Assembly (NCBI RefSeq): GCF_000512585.2
Contig: NC_089248.1
Location: 372,001 to 436,000, forward strand
Source: Kwoniella bestiolae CBS 10118
Lineage: Eukaryota > Basidiomycota > Tremellomycetes > Tremellales > Cryptococcaceae
Direction of reading: 5' to 3'
DNA: 64,000 nucleotides
The notes under the pieces are model-generated. The model made no database searches and was not told the origin of the DNA. It saw nothing but the letters and a program-made list of their open reading frames with translations. Below are positions 53,611-64,000 of this stretch, piece by piece (positions within the stretch are counted from its first letter, which is position 1; each line of letters starts with the position of its first letter). A program made the translations under genes and the position numbers.

Positions 53611-55582
53611 ATGTCCCTCCTCGCTTCGTCCCTTGCTGGGGCCAATTACATGACATCGAACAACGAGGACAGGGAATCAGCTACCAACGGAGCAGCAGAG
53701 GTATGTCCTGTCTCTTTTTATACCACCCAGTATGACATACTTATATCCGATTTATGTGTGATGCTTCTAGTTCACACGAAGGAAAAAATGGCCCGAGATA
53801 TTGTTGAAAGAGCTGGTGGGAGGGTCGATATTCTGCTTGAAACCTGTTTTGATCAGGCGAGGGAGCGGTCAACAGGGCGGAGGGAGCGGTAGTGGGGGTG
53901 GGACCACTTGGATCTGGAAGGTGAATTGCAGAAACTACCCCCTCACCAAGATTATGAAACACAAAAACAAAAGCTGATTCAATTGCCTGCCATTTGCAAC
54001 TAGATCATCTACAGCTCGCCTGCCGTCATCGAGATGCTGGGTAAGAAACCCGCCGAGCTGGAGGGTAAAGATTTCCTAGACCTGGTATTTAGTGAGTCTC
54101 CATCACCTACTCGATGACATACAGTATAGATTTACTGATTGATCATAAAATGGTTCAGCCGCAGACCACGGTCAAATCCAAACATTCTTCCACCACCTCC
54201 TAACCCCCTCCCTACCACACCACTCCTCCTCATCCTCAACAACCATGTCAGTCTCCTCGGCCTCACAGCAGAACAACCCCCATAACATACCCAACACCCT
54301 CGGTGATTCTCAGACAACCTATGTACGGATGTTATCCTCCTCAACCTCTTCAAGCGGGGGATCAAACGACAATTCCCCCGAATCTTCCTCGAACGGAACG
54401 GGATCGGGATCGAACGATACCCCCTCCTCTTCCAATAAGAAGATCGGTCCTGTAATTTGGGAGATCAGAGCCCATGCGAGTGGACTGGGCGATGATATAC
54501 CGATACCGTTACCGCCGGGTACAGAGAATCTTACGATGGCAGGTACGAATGGGACGCTGAATACGAATAATCAGGGGGAAGGGGGGAATGGCATGAAGGG
54601 GAAGGCTATTTGGGTGATGGGCAGGAGGGTCTCTGAGAATGTTGGCGAGGGCGAGATGAATTTGAATGGGAATGGGGGGAATGGTAGTGCTCTGAATGGG
54701 GGAAATGGAGGGAATGGGAATGGGAATGGGGGTGGGAGTGGAAGTAATCAGAAGTGAGTCAGACCACTTTTGTCAGACTACAAACGACCCATGATCAGAC
54801 TACCAGACGTGCATGGATCGTCATAGCTGACTTGTGGTGTACCCTTTTCAGCCTCGACGCATTCTTAGAGCTCAAGTTGGAGAATGAAAGGTTAAGAGAA
54901 GAATTGAGGGAGTTGCAATTGGACCTAGATGAGGATCTACCATGTGAGTGATCTCCCATATTCCATCGGGTCATACCCACATTTCCATTTCATGCGCCCC
55001 ACACCGCGAAGAGTATACTACAGACAAAGATATTCATGCTAAACAACACACTCGTGCAGCCCGCAAATCATCCAACCCCAACATCTCCCCAACAAAACAA
55101 ACGACCTTCGTCCCCTCCTCCTCACCTTCATCCGAAGACTCTTCCCCCTCCTCCTCGAGGTCATCTTCACCCTCCAAAGCTGCCACCAAATCAAAGGGTA
55201 AGACTGGCCGTCCACCCAAGGAAGGAAAAGATAAGGACAAGGAGAAAGAGAAGAAGCGGAAGAAGTCCAGTGCGGGTGCGGGAGGGAAGGAAGGGGAGGG
55301 GATGCACGTTTGCGTCACTTGTGGGAGGACTGATAGTCCCGAGTGGAGGAAGGGGCCGCTGGGTCCTAAGACTTTATGTAATGTGAGTGTTGGACTTGTG
55401 CTTCTTCTTCAGCACCTGGTTGTGGAATGCGGCTATGCGATATATCTGTTGGTAGGTTTATTGTCGGCTGGGTGCTAATGTGTTGTCTGATGGTTCTTCA
55501 GGCCTGCGGTTTACGATGGGCTAAGAGGAATTCCAATCAACCTACCCGAAAGGACCGAAAGCCTAATGATGGGAAGAAGTGA
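53611..55582 (+). CDS. WC2: White Collar-2 type PAS/GATA transcription factor
   Basis: Seven exons: 53611-53700, 53771-53920, 54004-54091, 54159-54753, 54852-54943, 55060-55382 and 55502-55582; 472 aa. FTRRKKWPEILLKELVGGSI followed by IIYSSPAVIEMLGKKPAELE and GKDFLDLVF is the PAS domain (about residues 31-110). Next is a Ser/Asn/Gly-rich linker (NGNGGNGSALNGG), a coiled coil (FLELKLENERLREELRELQL) and a basic patch (KDKEKEKKRKKSS). The C-terminus has a single GATA zinc finger, C-V-T-C-x18-C-N-A-C, with GLRWAKRNSNQPTRK after it. The last intron falls between the third and fourth zinc cysteines' codons (CN|AC). In Cryptococcus and Neurospora this partner of WC-1 mediates blue-light responses in the nucleus. 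WC-1 itself is not in the window. Confidence 0.92.
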
Positions 55583-55873
55583 TCAAATGAGTGGGGTTCG
55601 TTTGACTTTGGGCTCCGGAAGCGTTAGTCAACGGGTACAGAGGAACAAATGGAATCGGCAGATCCAAATAGACAAAAGGCAAAGGAGAACTTCTTGTGAG
55701 GGATTACAGATACACCTCATTTTTCGGGACTTGTTGATCTAGGGTAGAGTAGGAGGAAAGAGGGTCTTGGGCGTATCATTGTATTATCATATTAGTATAT
55801 CATGTACAAACATATAATCGGTCTCTTGGTATATCATCTATATGCAATCAGTATAAACTCAACCTAAACTGTT

Positions 55874-58236
55874 CTACACCTTCACCGCCCCCCTCGTCCA
55901 ATCATCCATCCCAACCACATGATCCCTCCAACCCCTCTTCCTCTTTGTTCCATACTCATCTTCGTCGTCCCCTCCTCCGAGTGCTCTACCAACTTTGAGG
56001 TCTTCTATATTGATACCCAGCGAAGTGGAAATCTCTATCGAACTGAGATCTAATTCCTCTTTATATACTTCTCCTCGAGCGATGGAGTGGGAGAGGGAAG
56101 TATCGTACGATTCCCTCGTTATCTCGTTGGAGGAGGTTTTGAGGGCACTACATGCAAAATCGATCTTTATCAGTAACCGCTCAAGATCCTTTACTTACCA
56201 CTGTTCCGATCATACAGATCACGAGATCGTGATTGAGGATTTGAAAAGTGACAAGACTTACCCCGCCAAGGATCCTCCCACCCAGCCCATCAAGCCTGGT
56301 GTCCACCTCGGTCCATTCCCGCTCTTCCCATCTACAGGCGAAGGATCATTGATTATCGCCAATGAGCTGGCCAAACCATATATCTCCTTGTACGGCTCTC
56401 TGCTCTTCTTCTTCCATTGGGAAGCTTCTTCCCTCCTACTCTCAGTAGTATTCAACGGGTGTTTGGGATGTGGGTCCGTTGAAGGTGTCGGAGGAGGTAA
56501 GAGGTGATGTAAGAGTGAGATCCGCAGACGAGGGATGAAACCTGGCAAAGAAGCTGTGCCTCCCACGATGAGGAGGGAAGATATAAGTGGGGGACGCAGG
56601 TCGATTGGTAGCTTTCACACTTTGTCAGCCAAGAGCAATTTGTAATAACAGACAGACATGAAAGTGAAGCCGCTCACCTTGGATAGACAGTCTAGTATCA
56701 TTTTCAGTATAGATTGATCTTCCGATCCTTCTTCATCGGTGAATAACAGTTCTGCGACCCTCTCTCTGATCCAGCCTGGTACCATGATCGTTGTGGGGCC
56801 AAAACCCGATCTGGACGGTATGCGGAATGACAAATCTTTGGCCGTGGATGAGTCGGCGTAGCGTTTTTCCCACTCCTGAGCTATCCTCGATGATTCACTT
56901 TCCTCCGTTGATGGCTCGTCTATATCCATCCGCTGATCTTCCTCTTCTACGACTGAGTTTAAATGTATATTCCCAACAAAGCAACTTTCCGTCAAGACCC
57001 TCTCTATAAACTCATCCGACAGCACATCCATCGGTAAGCCTTTTGTTCGTGGTCGATCATGTATATTACCCAACGATGAGGGAGGGGGGATGTATATCGC
57101 ATGATGGTGTAATAGTGTTCTCAGATGTCGATGTAGCTTCCTACCAGCTAATGGTGTAGATCGTGATAGCATGTATAGCGGACGTGAGTGATATACCTGA
57201 TAAGAGCGGAGTTAGCTTGATAGATCATTGATTGTAGATTTCCGCATCAACGTCAGCTTTGATGTTATGACTTACGGGTGTGATAGTACTTTCCAACCAT
57301 CCTACATCTACTACCAGGCCTGTTATCCTTCCGCAGGCGACGAGAGCGAGTAAGCTGGATGGGGTGAATGATACGCTTGGGACCTTGAGTTGCTGTCAGC
57401 TGAACGATCTTGATAGTGTTGAGAGGAGAAGACGGGTGGGCCCAGAGCGAGCGGAACAGAAGAACGAGGACAGCAGGGAAAGAGGGATGGGCGAATAATC
57501 GACGAGGAGATATGGGAAGAAGGCAGTCGAGAAGCTCACATGTAAATTATCGAACAACGCTCTTGCTATATGTTCTTTAACCGCTATTGGCAGATACGTG
57601 TTCTCCAGTATAATCACTTTACGAGCCTTGGAATCAGTCATCAGGTATCTATACGATGATAAGTCAGCTGAACAAACTACTTGCCCCAAAAGATAACGGA
57701 GCAGTAGCTTATAACATACTTTACATATGCCTCTCGCAACTTCTTAACCACCCTTACACCGACCAACCTATCTCCCTCAACTCGATCTCCATTCACACCA
57801 CCCATAAGCGATAGATCCAAATCCCATGCTTCTGTCGCTCTTGTCTCTTCTACATCCTTCGAGTCCAGGGAGTGAAACACAGATCGCGGATCAGGTTCAC
57901 CTGAGAAACCAACTTTCCATACTCTGGAACCTGGACTGTTCATATGGAAGTATTGTCAGCTTAGTCTCTTTGAACTTGAAGAGAGATCAAGCTGACTCTA
58001 TCACCACTCTATCTTCTATTCCATACAATGAGTGTCTTCTTGAGCTCTATAAACACACTATCAGCTAATGAACCCTGCGAGAGGTTCGACCAGCTTACAT
58101 AGGCCGGAGAAGCTCCTGCTAGTCTGACTCGGCTTGGTCCTGCATCAGCCGAAGCAGCGAAAGCAGCTCTCTTGGTGGGCGTCGTGAGCGGTCCAGTCGA
58201 TGGTCCTGGCACCAGTCCAGTGTTGGAATCACTCAT
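55874..58236 (-). CDS. ARP10: Actin-related protein Arp10/Arp11 (dynactin pointed end)
   Basis: Eight exons: 58099-58236, 57997-58046, 57720-57935, 57540-57648, 57276-57383, 56678-57196, 56262-56611 and 55874-56147; 587 aa. After a disordered N-terminus (to residue 46) come SSRRHSLYGIEDRVVIE-DPG and SRVWKVGFSGEPDPR, the first phosphate-loop region of the actin fold. Then VIILENTYLPIAVKEHIAR, LLALVACGRITGLVVDVGWL (the actin 'DxG' second loop), IVVGG-like LLIVGGTASLPGFIPRLRIS and SLAIINDPSP near the end. Divergence and long insertions are typical of Arp10 (Neurospora ro-7, animal Arp11), which caps the Arp1 filament of dynactin with p62/p25/p27. Two donors are weak (GTCAGC at 57996; GTAAGT elsewhere). 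ATPase residues are poorly conserved, as in the family. Confidence 0.85.
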
Positions 58237-58564
58237 GTTGTAACGTGATAGTGATCTGACTTGGGAATTACTAGTTTGTGTTGAATGACAAGTGTGATGA
58301 CAATGGACGCGTAGAGTAAGTTACTGGTAGGTATCATTTATCTCAAAGAGTCGAGTTCGAGATCACGTGGTTTAGGACAGGGCGGTACCGGTGCCACGAG
58401 AGCAACGAGTGCCACGAGGCATAACGTCACTGATAACTGATAACTGTAAAAATCAAGATGATAGATACTACGAGTAGTACTCGTACTGAGCTGACAAGAT
58501 TGTACGAGTATGTCCTTGATGTTGCACCTAAGATAACTTCTGACACCCACAAATCAGCTCCAGA
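58237..58564. promoter_or_regulatory. Short divergent promoter ARP10 / 58565 gene
   Basis: 328-base head-to-head spacer. Contains two copies of GTGCCACGAG (58391-58400, 58409-58418) and a tandem TGATAAC pair just after (58430-58444). Confidence 0.5.
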
Positions 58565-59736
58565 ATGTTGTTCACCCTCATCAAACAAGCTCTTGCCAGA
58601 CTCCATGGATTCGTTCCACCTAAAGCCGCTGTCCCTGCTTTCCCTGGGATCGACAAACTTGCCCACATCCCGGTAACCATTTTGCGAAGATCAGCGGACG
58701 ATAAGAGAGCGATAATCTTTCTCACCCAAGCTTTCGCTACTAGACACAAGACGATTGCCAAGATGTTCCCCAGCGACGCCTACTCCTTATTCATGACTGG
58801 TCCCACCTTGAGTCTAATTGACGCATTGAAAGATAAGAATTTTCGGGCAGCGCTGCGCTTCGGTGTTGGGATGGATGAGTTGGGCATAAACTCTTGGATT
58901 AACGGTCGAGTGAGTGGTCCATGTAGGGAATCAATCTGACGACTCCTAAGCACTCGCTTCTTCTTAAGTATAAACTACCTCAAACCGAATCTGACTTGAC
59001 TCGCGGACCACCCGTCTACGCGCCGGGGACGTTTGGTGATATCCTGCTCGAGCTTCATTATATCCACACCATTCAACGTCTTCTCCTTCAACATCAAGAC
59101 ACTCATATATACGTACCAGAGTCTTCATCTACCCTCAAGCGATTCTTCAAAGATGTCACTCGTGTTCATTGCTTCGACGCCAACAGCAAAGTTAAGGATT
59201 GGAAATCAAAAGCTATCACCCAAACTCACTCGAACCATGAACTTTTGGTGACCGAGACATCGAATAATCAGCAAGCGAACCGGATTGCTTTGGATACGAG
59301 TAGTTTACGACTAGATCAACCAGGTAAATTCATGTTCGACGTTGTAACAGCTGAGGAACTCATGCTACGAGCCAAAAGAACACGATTGTCGATCATCATC
59401 CCGGACCAGGTGATGCACGAAATCACCAGACTCGTCAACGATGATCTTTTCAGCAATTGGATAGGCACAAATCTTCCCCATATCAACTTTGCTGTGGTAC
59501 ATCACATCGAACACGTCCCTACAATCGTAGAGGATGGGATACACGATGCAATTTTCGACGGTGATTCAAAGATCCTATACCAGATACTTGGTGCCGACGG
59601 TCGATCCACAATCGTGATTTCGAACGATTCGCTGTTTCGAGTCAGAGCGAGGAATACACAAGATGAGTGTGGACACCAGTTGAACGAGGCAGTTTCGCTG
59701 AAAGAAGCGTTTCAGACAATTTTGAGGGAGCCTTGA
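58565..59736 (+). CDS. Unknown protein, C-terminal part possibly PIN-like
   Basis: Exons 58565-58909 and 58969-59736; 370 aa. The intron has a GTGAGT donor and TTCTTAAG acceptor, joining SWINGR to YKLPQTESDL. No family is recognised. The C-terminal 160 residues have the look of a PIN nuclease fold: ALDTSSLRLDQPG (an acidic residue after a strand), AKRTRLSIIIPDQVMHEITR (strand then helix with Glu), GDSKILYQILGADGRSTIVI followed by SNDSLFRVRARN (a late Asp after a strand). These would be the metal-binding positions, but spacing was judged by eye only. The N-terminal 115 residues show no domain; a basic hydrophobic start (MLFTLIKQALARLHGFV) could be a targeting peptide. Confidence 0.65.
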
Positions 59737-59882
59737 TCACAGTGAAAAACACTTTCTTTTCGTTAATAAACATCGAGGTATTGATTTTGTACTATAGAGA
59801 ATATACCTTGCATATCAGAAGTAGTCTACCATTTGTATACAACGAATACAGAATCCCCGTCCATGATTGCTGCCCCCGCAAG

Positions 59883-60700
59883 TCACGCTGAGCCCAAAGG
59901 AGCGATCAAATGGTCATACTCCTTTATGGGAAGGAGTTGAGGTGGAGGCGGCATAGTCGAACTTTCAATGACTGCAGGTTTCTCGACCTCGACCTTCTGC
60001 CCAAATCGATGGAGCATGAATACATCCTCCATCCAATCAGCGTAGAATTCCCAATCCCCATCCCAGTCGAGTGACTCAAGACATCTCCAGCACGGATTGA
60101 TCTTGGATTCATACATGAGACTGACGGTCTTGGAGAGGTATTCATCTGAAAGAGGATATTTCATGATCCTCGGAAAAGGTACCCTTATATTCGTCTACAA
60201 ACCAAGACTATCAGCACTGCGAAACAACCTCCTGAGACGGGTGATAATCCGAAATGTATCTTGACCAAGACTGACCTTGACAAAAGCTTCCTCCTGATCC
60301 TCTCTGACCAGACGACATTCGTCATTGATATAGTATCCTAACGAGATGTCGTCATCTTTGTCTCTAATCCGTTCTTGTAACTCCTTGTCTTCTGCGATCA
60401 TTGACCAAGTCGGCCTTTTGGAATCAGGAGGAGGCCTGTACTTTGATGGGATGATCTGGTGTCGTGATGTAGGTGGTTCAGCGAATATTCTAATTTTTTC
60501 ATCAAGCACTCATCAGTATCATGACGTCTGCTCAGGTTGCGCTGTCATTTGATCATAGCTTACCCTCTATTATTCCTCATCTCCGATTCCAGATACTTTC
60601 TACCATATTCGGTTTCTTCACGTGTCGCAGGCCCTGATATGATCTCACGCTTTTGAAGCCATCGAGCGACATATGTCAGGTATAACGCTACATCGGGCAT
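59883..60700 (-). CDS. Unknown protein (220 aa)
   Basis: Exons 60564-60700, 60276-60489 and 59883-60194 with GTAAGC and GTCAGTC donors. The N-terminus MPDVALYLTYVARWLQKREI is not a clear targeting signal. The middle has SMIAEDKELQERIRDKDDDI and LGYYINDECRLVREDQEEAF; the C-terminal part has two Cys-X-X-Cys-like residues (NPCWRCLESLDWDGDWEFYA) and a Pro-rich stretch (PPPPQLLPIKEYDHL). No known domain. The ATG lies one base after a perfect CTTGCAG acceptor-like site, suggesting a 5' UTR intron whose upstream exon may overlap the 60744-60980 frame. Confidence 0.6.
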
Positions 60701-60743
60701 GCTGCAAGACATTACAATTGATCAGCGATATACACAGGTAATC

Positions 60744-60980
60744 CTAATCCGCATGAATGAAGATCTCAACCCACGATGTATAGTCTGCGCTGGGACTCAG
60801 ATCAAACACACATTTGTTATAGTAGATGTCGGTACCGTAGAAGAGTTGTCCGTTCGATTGAAAACGAATTTGTGCTGGAAGGCGAGATAAGCGGACAGTC
60901 GGAGCACTGCTTGTTGCAGTGGGAAGAGCTGTACGACTGAGGCCGGCTCGAGCAAAGGGAAGTAGAGATCTGAGTATCAT
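60744..60980 (-). CDS. Small predicted mitochondrial protein (78 aa)
   Basis: Intronless frame from ATG 60980. MILRSLLPFARAGLSRTALP is Arg/Ser/Leu-rich without acids, a good mitochondrial presequence; the remainder (RFQSNGQLFYGTDIYYNKCV, then DYTSWVEIFIHAD) is compact and aromatic. No homologue recognised. Only 43 bases separate it from the start of the 59883-60700 gene on the same strand, so the two may share a transcript. An alternatively spliced first exon of that gene is another reading. Confidence 0.5.
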   Translation of the reverse strand: MILRSLLPFARAGLSRTALPTATSSAPTVRLSRLPAQIRFQSNGQLFYGTDIYYNKCVFDLSPSADYTSWVEIFIHAD

Positions 60981-61315
60981 GTCGGATGGATCTTGAGCAT
61001 TAACGACTGAGACTAGGACTAAATGGACCGATGAACAGATGGATGATGAATGGATGATGGATGATTTATGATTTTTAATTTATGCATATGCCGGCAATGA
61101 AATGAATTGTTGTTGCTACAGATGACCCATACAAGAGTTTAACCGGGTAGCTCAGATAAGATCGTCTGCTCACCATACTGCCATTGATGCGTGCCTGGAT
61201 CCACACTGTATGATAATTTTGAAAACCAAACGTCCACCCAAAACATTTTTAGTATATACCATCTTACATCTTTAAGGCTCTTATTCAGAAGCCATAGACA
61301 GTCTACTATCTCATT
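60981..61315. promoter_or_regulatory. Divergent promoter, 60980 gene / RRP5
   Basis: 335-base head-to-head spacer with GGATGATGAATGGATGATGGA near 61037, a short imperfect tandem repeat. No coding. Confidence 0.45.
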
Positions 61316-64000
61316 ATGGCTATTCAAGGAAAGAAGAGGAATCAGCCAGAAGGCGAATCATCAAATACTAAAAAGGTCAAGACGGGCGAAGGCAGCTCTG
61401 CACCTAGACCCGCTCCGGCCTTTCTATCAGCTTTGAAAGATGAAGAGACCGATTTCCCTCGTGGGGGAGGATCGAGCTTGACTCCGCTAGAGCTCAAGCA
61501 GACTAGGGCTGAGGGAAGGAGGGAGGCTGAAGAGGAAGCTAGAGCAGAGGTCAGCCAACCTTTCATCAGTTTATCAACAAGGGTAGTGAGCTAATTAATG
61601 ATCGGGATATTGTAGGCCGCTTCGAAAGGTAATCAGCGAAAGAAGCAGATGAGCGATAGGCAGATCAAGAGGTTGAAAAAGAACGAAGTGAGGAAGAAGG
61701 AGAAGAACGATGAGGATACTATTCGTGAGCCTACCCCTTCCCTGAGCATCTGGGAACCTTTAGCTCACGACCGCATATAGGCGTCGAGCTATTGAACTAC
61801 AAACGACTCGTACCCGGTACTCATGTCTTAGCAAGAGTCCACACCGTCCTCCCTCTTCATCTGATCTTATCCCTTCCCAACAACCTGCTCGCCCATGTCC
61901 CAATTACCGAAATATCCACCACACTCACCAACCTCCTGACAGCAGAGGAAGCTATGGCCGTCGATTCAGATAAAGACGAGGACGAGGAAGAAGAAGAATC
62001 AGATTCAGAGTCTTCCGCACCGGACCTCTCGCAACTATTCTTTCCAGGACAATACTTCCCTGCTAAAGTGTTAAACTTATATCCGACAGCAAGCCAGTCA
62101 TTCATCTCCCAATATCCCGTCACCGAAACTACGAGATTAGCAGCCAGAGTTGAAGTTACGTTGATCCCCGAGAAGGTCGGAAGCGAGGTATCGAAGAAGG
62201 ACATTGAGAAAGGGTATTTCTTAGTGGGGGAAGTTAAAAGCGAAGAAGATAAAGGATATACCGTTGGTGTAGGGTTGAACCCTGATGAAGGGTCTGGCGT
62301 TGAAGGTTGGATAAGTAAAGAGGAGGTGCAGAAATACGTATCATGTGAGTTGACCGATATCCGATTCATTTACAGTATCGTTCATGCTAATGTGACGTGT
62401 TTTATAGCCCAATCCCTGATCCCCGGCCAACTCCTCCCTGCTACTGTATCATCCCTCACTGCTGGTGGAAGAGTCGTCCAACTGTCTCTTGATCCCCTTG
62501 AGCTCACTCGGAGCAGTACAAGTGAAGTGTCAACGGTCGGCTCATTGACCCCTGGACATCTGATAACAGCTTTGATCACTGCTGTTGTACCTTTGGGATT
62601 GAATGTCAAAGTCTGCGGATTCTACGATGGTACCATCGATCTCGCTCATTTACCATTAGGCGAAGATGATGTGGAAACCAAATACAAGATTGGAAAGAAG
62701 GTTGGTTGATCCTCCTCCGACCGATAGCAAGTCAGCTAATCACTCGAACTTGAATAGGTCCGAGCCAGAATAATCTACGATAATCTCTCTACCACACCTC
62801 CTACATTCGCCCTTTCTGCCCTGCCTCACGTTGTCGGTTTGACCAGTCCTACCAAGGAAGGCGAAGATGTACCATTAGAACATGCTATTCCGATCGGTAA
62901 ATTGTACCCCAGTGTGAAGGTGGTTCGAGTCATGCCTGACTGGGGTGTCATCTGTCGAACGAACGATGGGTTGGATGGATTCTGTCATGTAAGCTATCTT
63001 TCTCGTCGTAAAGCAAATCATAACTTACGTTTATATGATGTTACAGATCAGTCATCTTTCCGACGAGCGAGTATCTGTCTTAACAAATGGTACAGGTCAA
63101 TACAAAGCCGGTACTCTTCACCGAGCCAGAGTCATCGGTCATTCACCTCTCGACGGTGTGGTTCTCCTTTCTTTCGAGCAGAAGGTCTTAGATCAAGTGT
63201 TCATGCAAGTTGGGGAGTTGCAGATAGGTCAGGTACTCAAGGTAGGTTTAGCTAACCGTGAGCTCATTGAAGTCGAATTAGCTAAAACAAGTCAATCATA
63301 ATAGGGTACTGTACACCGTCTAGCGGAACGAATGCTTTTCATCTCGCTATCGGGTTCAGTTGACGGTATTGTCTTCCCCAATCATTATGCCGATATCAAG
63401 CTCAAACACCCTGAAAAGCGATTCAAGGTTGGCTCGTCGGTGAAAGCTCGTGTATTCGCAATCGAACCCGCACGTAATAGGGTAGTCTTGACTCTGAAGA
63501 AATCGTTGGTGGATTCAGGCGATAGTATTCCACAAGGTTTCAGCGATGTTCAAGTTGGACAAGTCACCCCTGGTGTAATCGTCAAGATCATGGATAAAGG
63601 TTGTATCGTAGATCTCTTTGGAGGTATCAAGGCTTTCATGCCGTTATCCGAATCAAGGTATGTCATTTTTAGCCCATCGTGATGCACTCAATGGAGAACT
63701 GATGGAGTGGGGCGTAGCCAAACATTCGTGAAAAACCTTAATGATCTTTTCTACGTCGGTAAATCCGTTACTGTCCGAGTACTGGACATCCAGCCTGAAA
63801 ACGAACGAATCGTGGTATCAGCCAAACAAGCAGCTCCCAACCCCGTTACATCAGCTGCTGAGAAACTCCAAGTTGGAGATGCCGTCTCTGGAAGTGTATC
63901 GGCAATTCACGAAGAACAGGTGGTAGTCAAATTGGACGAATCGGGTCTTACCTCTTTATTGTCATTGAGTAACTTGTCGAATCAACGACACATGGGTATT
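61316..64000 (+). CDS. RRP5: rRNA biogenesis protein Rrp5, N-terminal part (runs off the right edge)
   Basis: Exons 61316-61549, 61616-61724, 61781-62344, 62408-62700, 62758-62988, 63047-63241, 63305-63657 and 63718 to the window end. The N-terminus is a basic disordered tail (MAIQGKKRNQPEG ... FPRGGGSSLTPLELKQ, the conserved F-P-R-G-G-x-S-x-L-T-P-L-E motif of Rrp5/PDCD11). The following exons carry serial S1 RNA-binding repeats, e.g. LVPGTHVLARVHTVLPLHLI, LIPGQLLPATVSSLTAGGRV, YPSVKVVRVMPDWGVICRTN, YKAGTLHRARVIGHSPLDGV, FKVGSSVKARVFAIEPARNR and VQVGQVTPGVIVKIMDKGCI. Rrp5 is the nucleolar factor needed for both 18S and 5.8S/25S rRNA maturation. The remaining S1 repeats and the C-terminal HAT repeats lie beyond 64000. 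Donors GTCAGC (61550) and GTTGGT (62701) are weak but phase-consistent. Confidence 0.92.

Noticed and set aside
61136..61175. GGGTAGCTCAG stretch resembling a tRNA A box.
   Set aside because: No T-arm, no anticodon stem pairing.
1..64000. CRISPR array, rRNA, transposon or viral insertion.
   Set aside because: No regular spaced repeats, no rRNA-like sequence, no transposase, reverse transcriptase or capsid-like frame was seen.

Overview
The window looks like nuclear chromosomal DNA of a basidiomycete yeast of the Tremellales type (Kwoniella/Cryptococcus-like). This is an inference. Genes are compact and packed on both strands, most are cut by many short introns (about 50-120 nt, GTGAGT/GTAAGT donors, CTAAC/CTGAC-like branch sites), and the recognisable products are fungal: a White Collar-2 type PAS/GATA factor, Syf1, Rrp5, Erv2, Atx1, Arp10, a Pof1-like nucleotidyltransferase and a superoxide-dismutase-like mitoribosomal protein. 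No rRNA, tRNA, CRISPR array or intact transposon was seen. Exon borders below were placed by eye from splice consensus and reading-frame continuity; none is backed by RNA data.

Layout. 0-10 kb: the 3' end of an isochorismatase-like gene, an orphan Ser-rich protein, a tandem pair of small single-pass membrane proteins ending in a PPSY motif, an HGGG alpha/beta hydrolase, a Pof1-like nucleotidyltransferase and a SOD-like mitoribosomal protein. 10-24 kb: an NR2C2AP-like discoidin protein, a PPR-like mitochondrial protein and a PNRC/EDC-type decapping activator, interspersed with members of a small lineage-specific protein family (family 1; seven loci over the first 24 kb, one with an internal stop). 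24-30 kb: a conserved helix-hairpin-helix protein of unknown function and a larger signal-peptide/TM/PPSY protein related to the pair at 2.5-4.4 kb.

30.6-38.5 kb is the most unusual part: an island of at least five minus-strand paralogues (family 2) that I cannot match to any known family. They carry N-terminal coiled coils in one subgroup and a C-terminal D/E-W-I/L-x-D motif in four members. Two copies have apparent frameshifts and there is at least one relic. Diverged upstream segments are also repeated, as expected from serial tandem duplication. The island sits between ordinary conserved genes.

39-64 kb returns to housekeeping genes: SYF1 and a TATDN1-type nuclease share a divergent promoter; then come a large disordered protein, ERV2 and ATX1 (tail to tail), a small unknown protein, WC-2, ARP10, a possible PIN-like protein, two closely stacked minus-strand small genes and the 5' half of RRP5, which runs off the right edge. 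The conserved genes form no operon or cluster pathway; they are ordinary neighbours. The two orphan families are the best candidates for undescribed biology. Their function cannot be read from the sequence.
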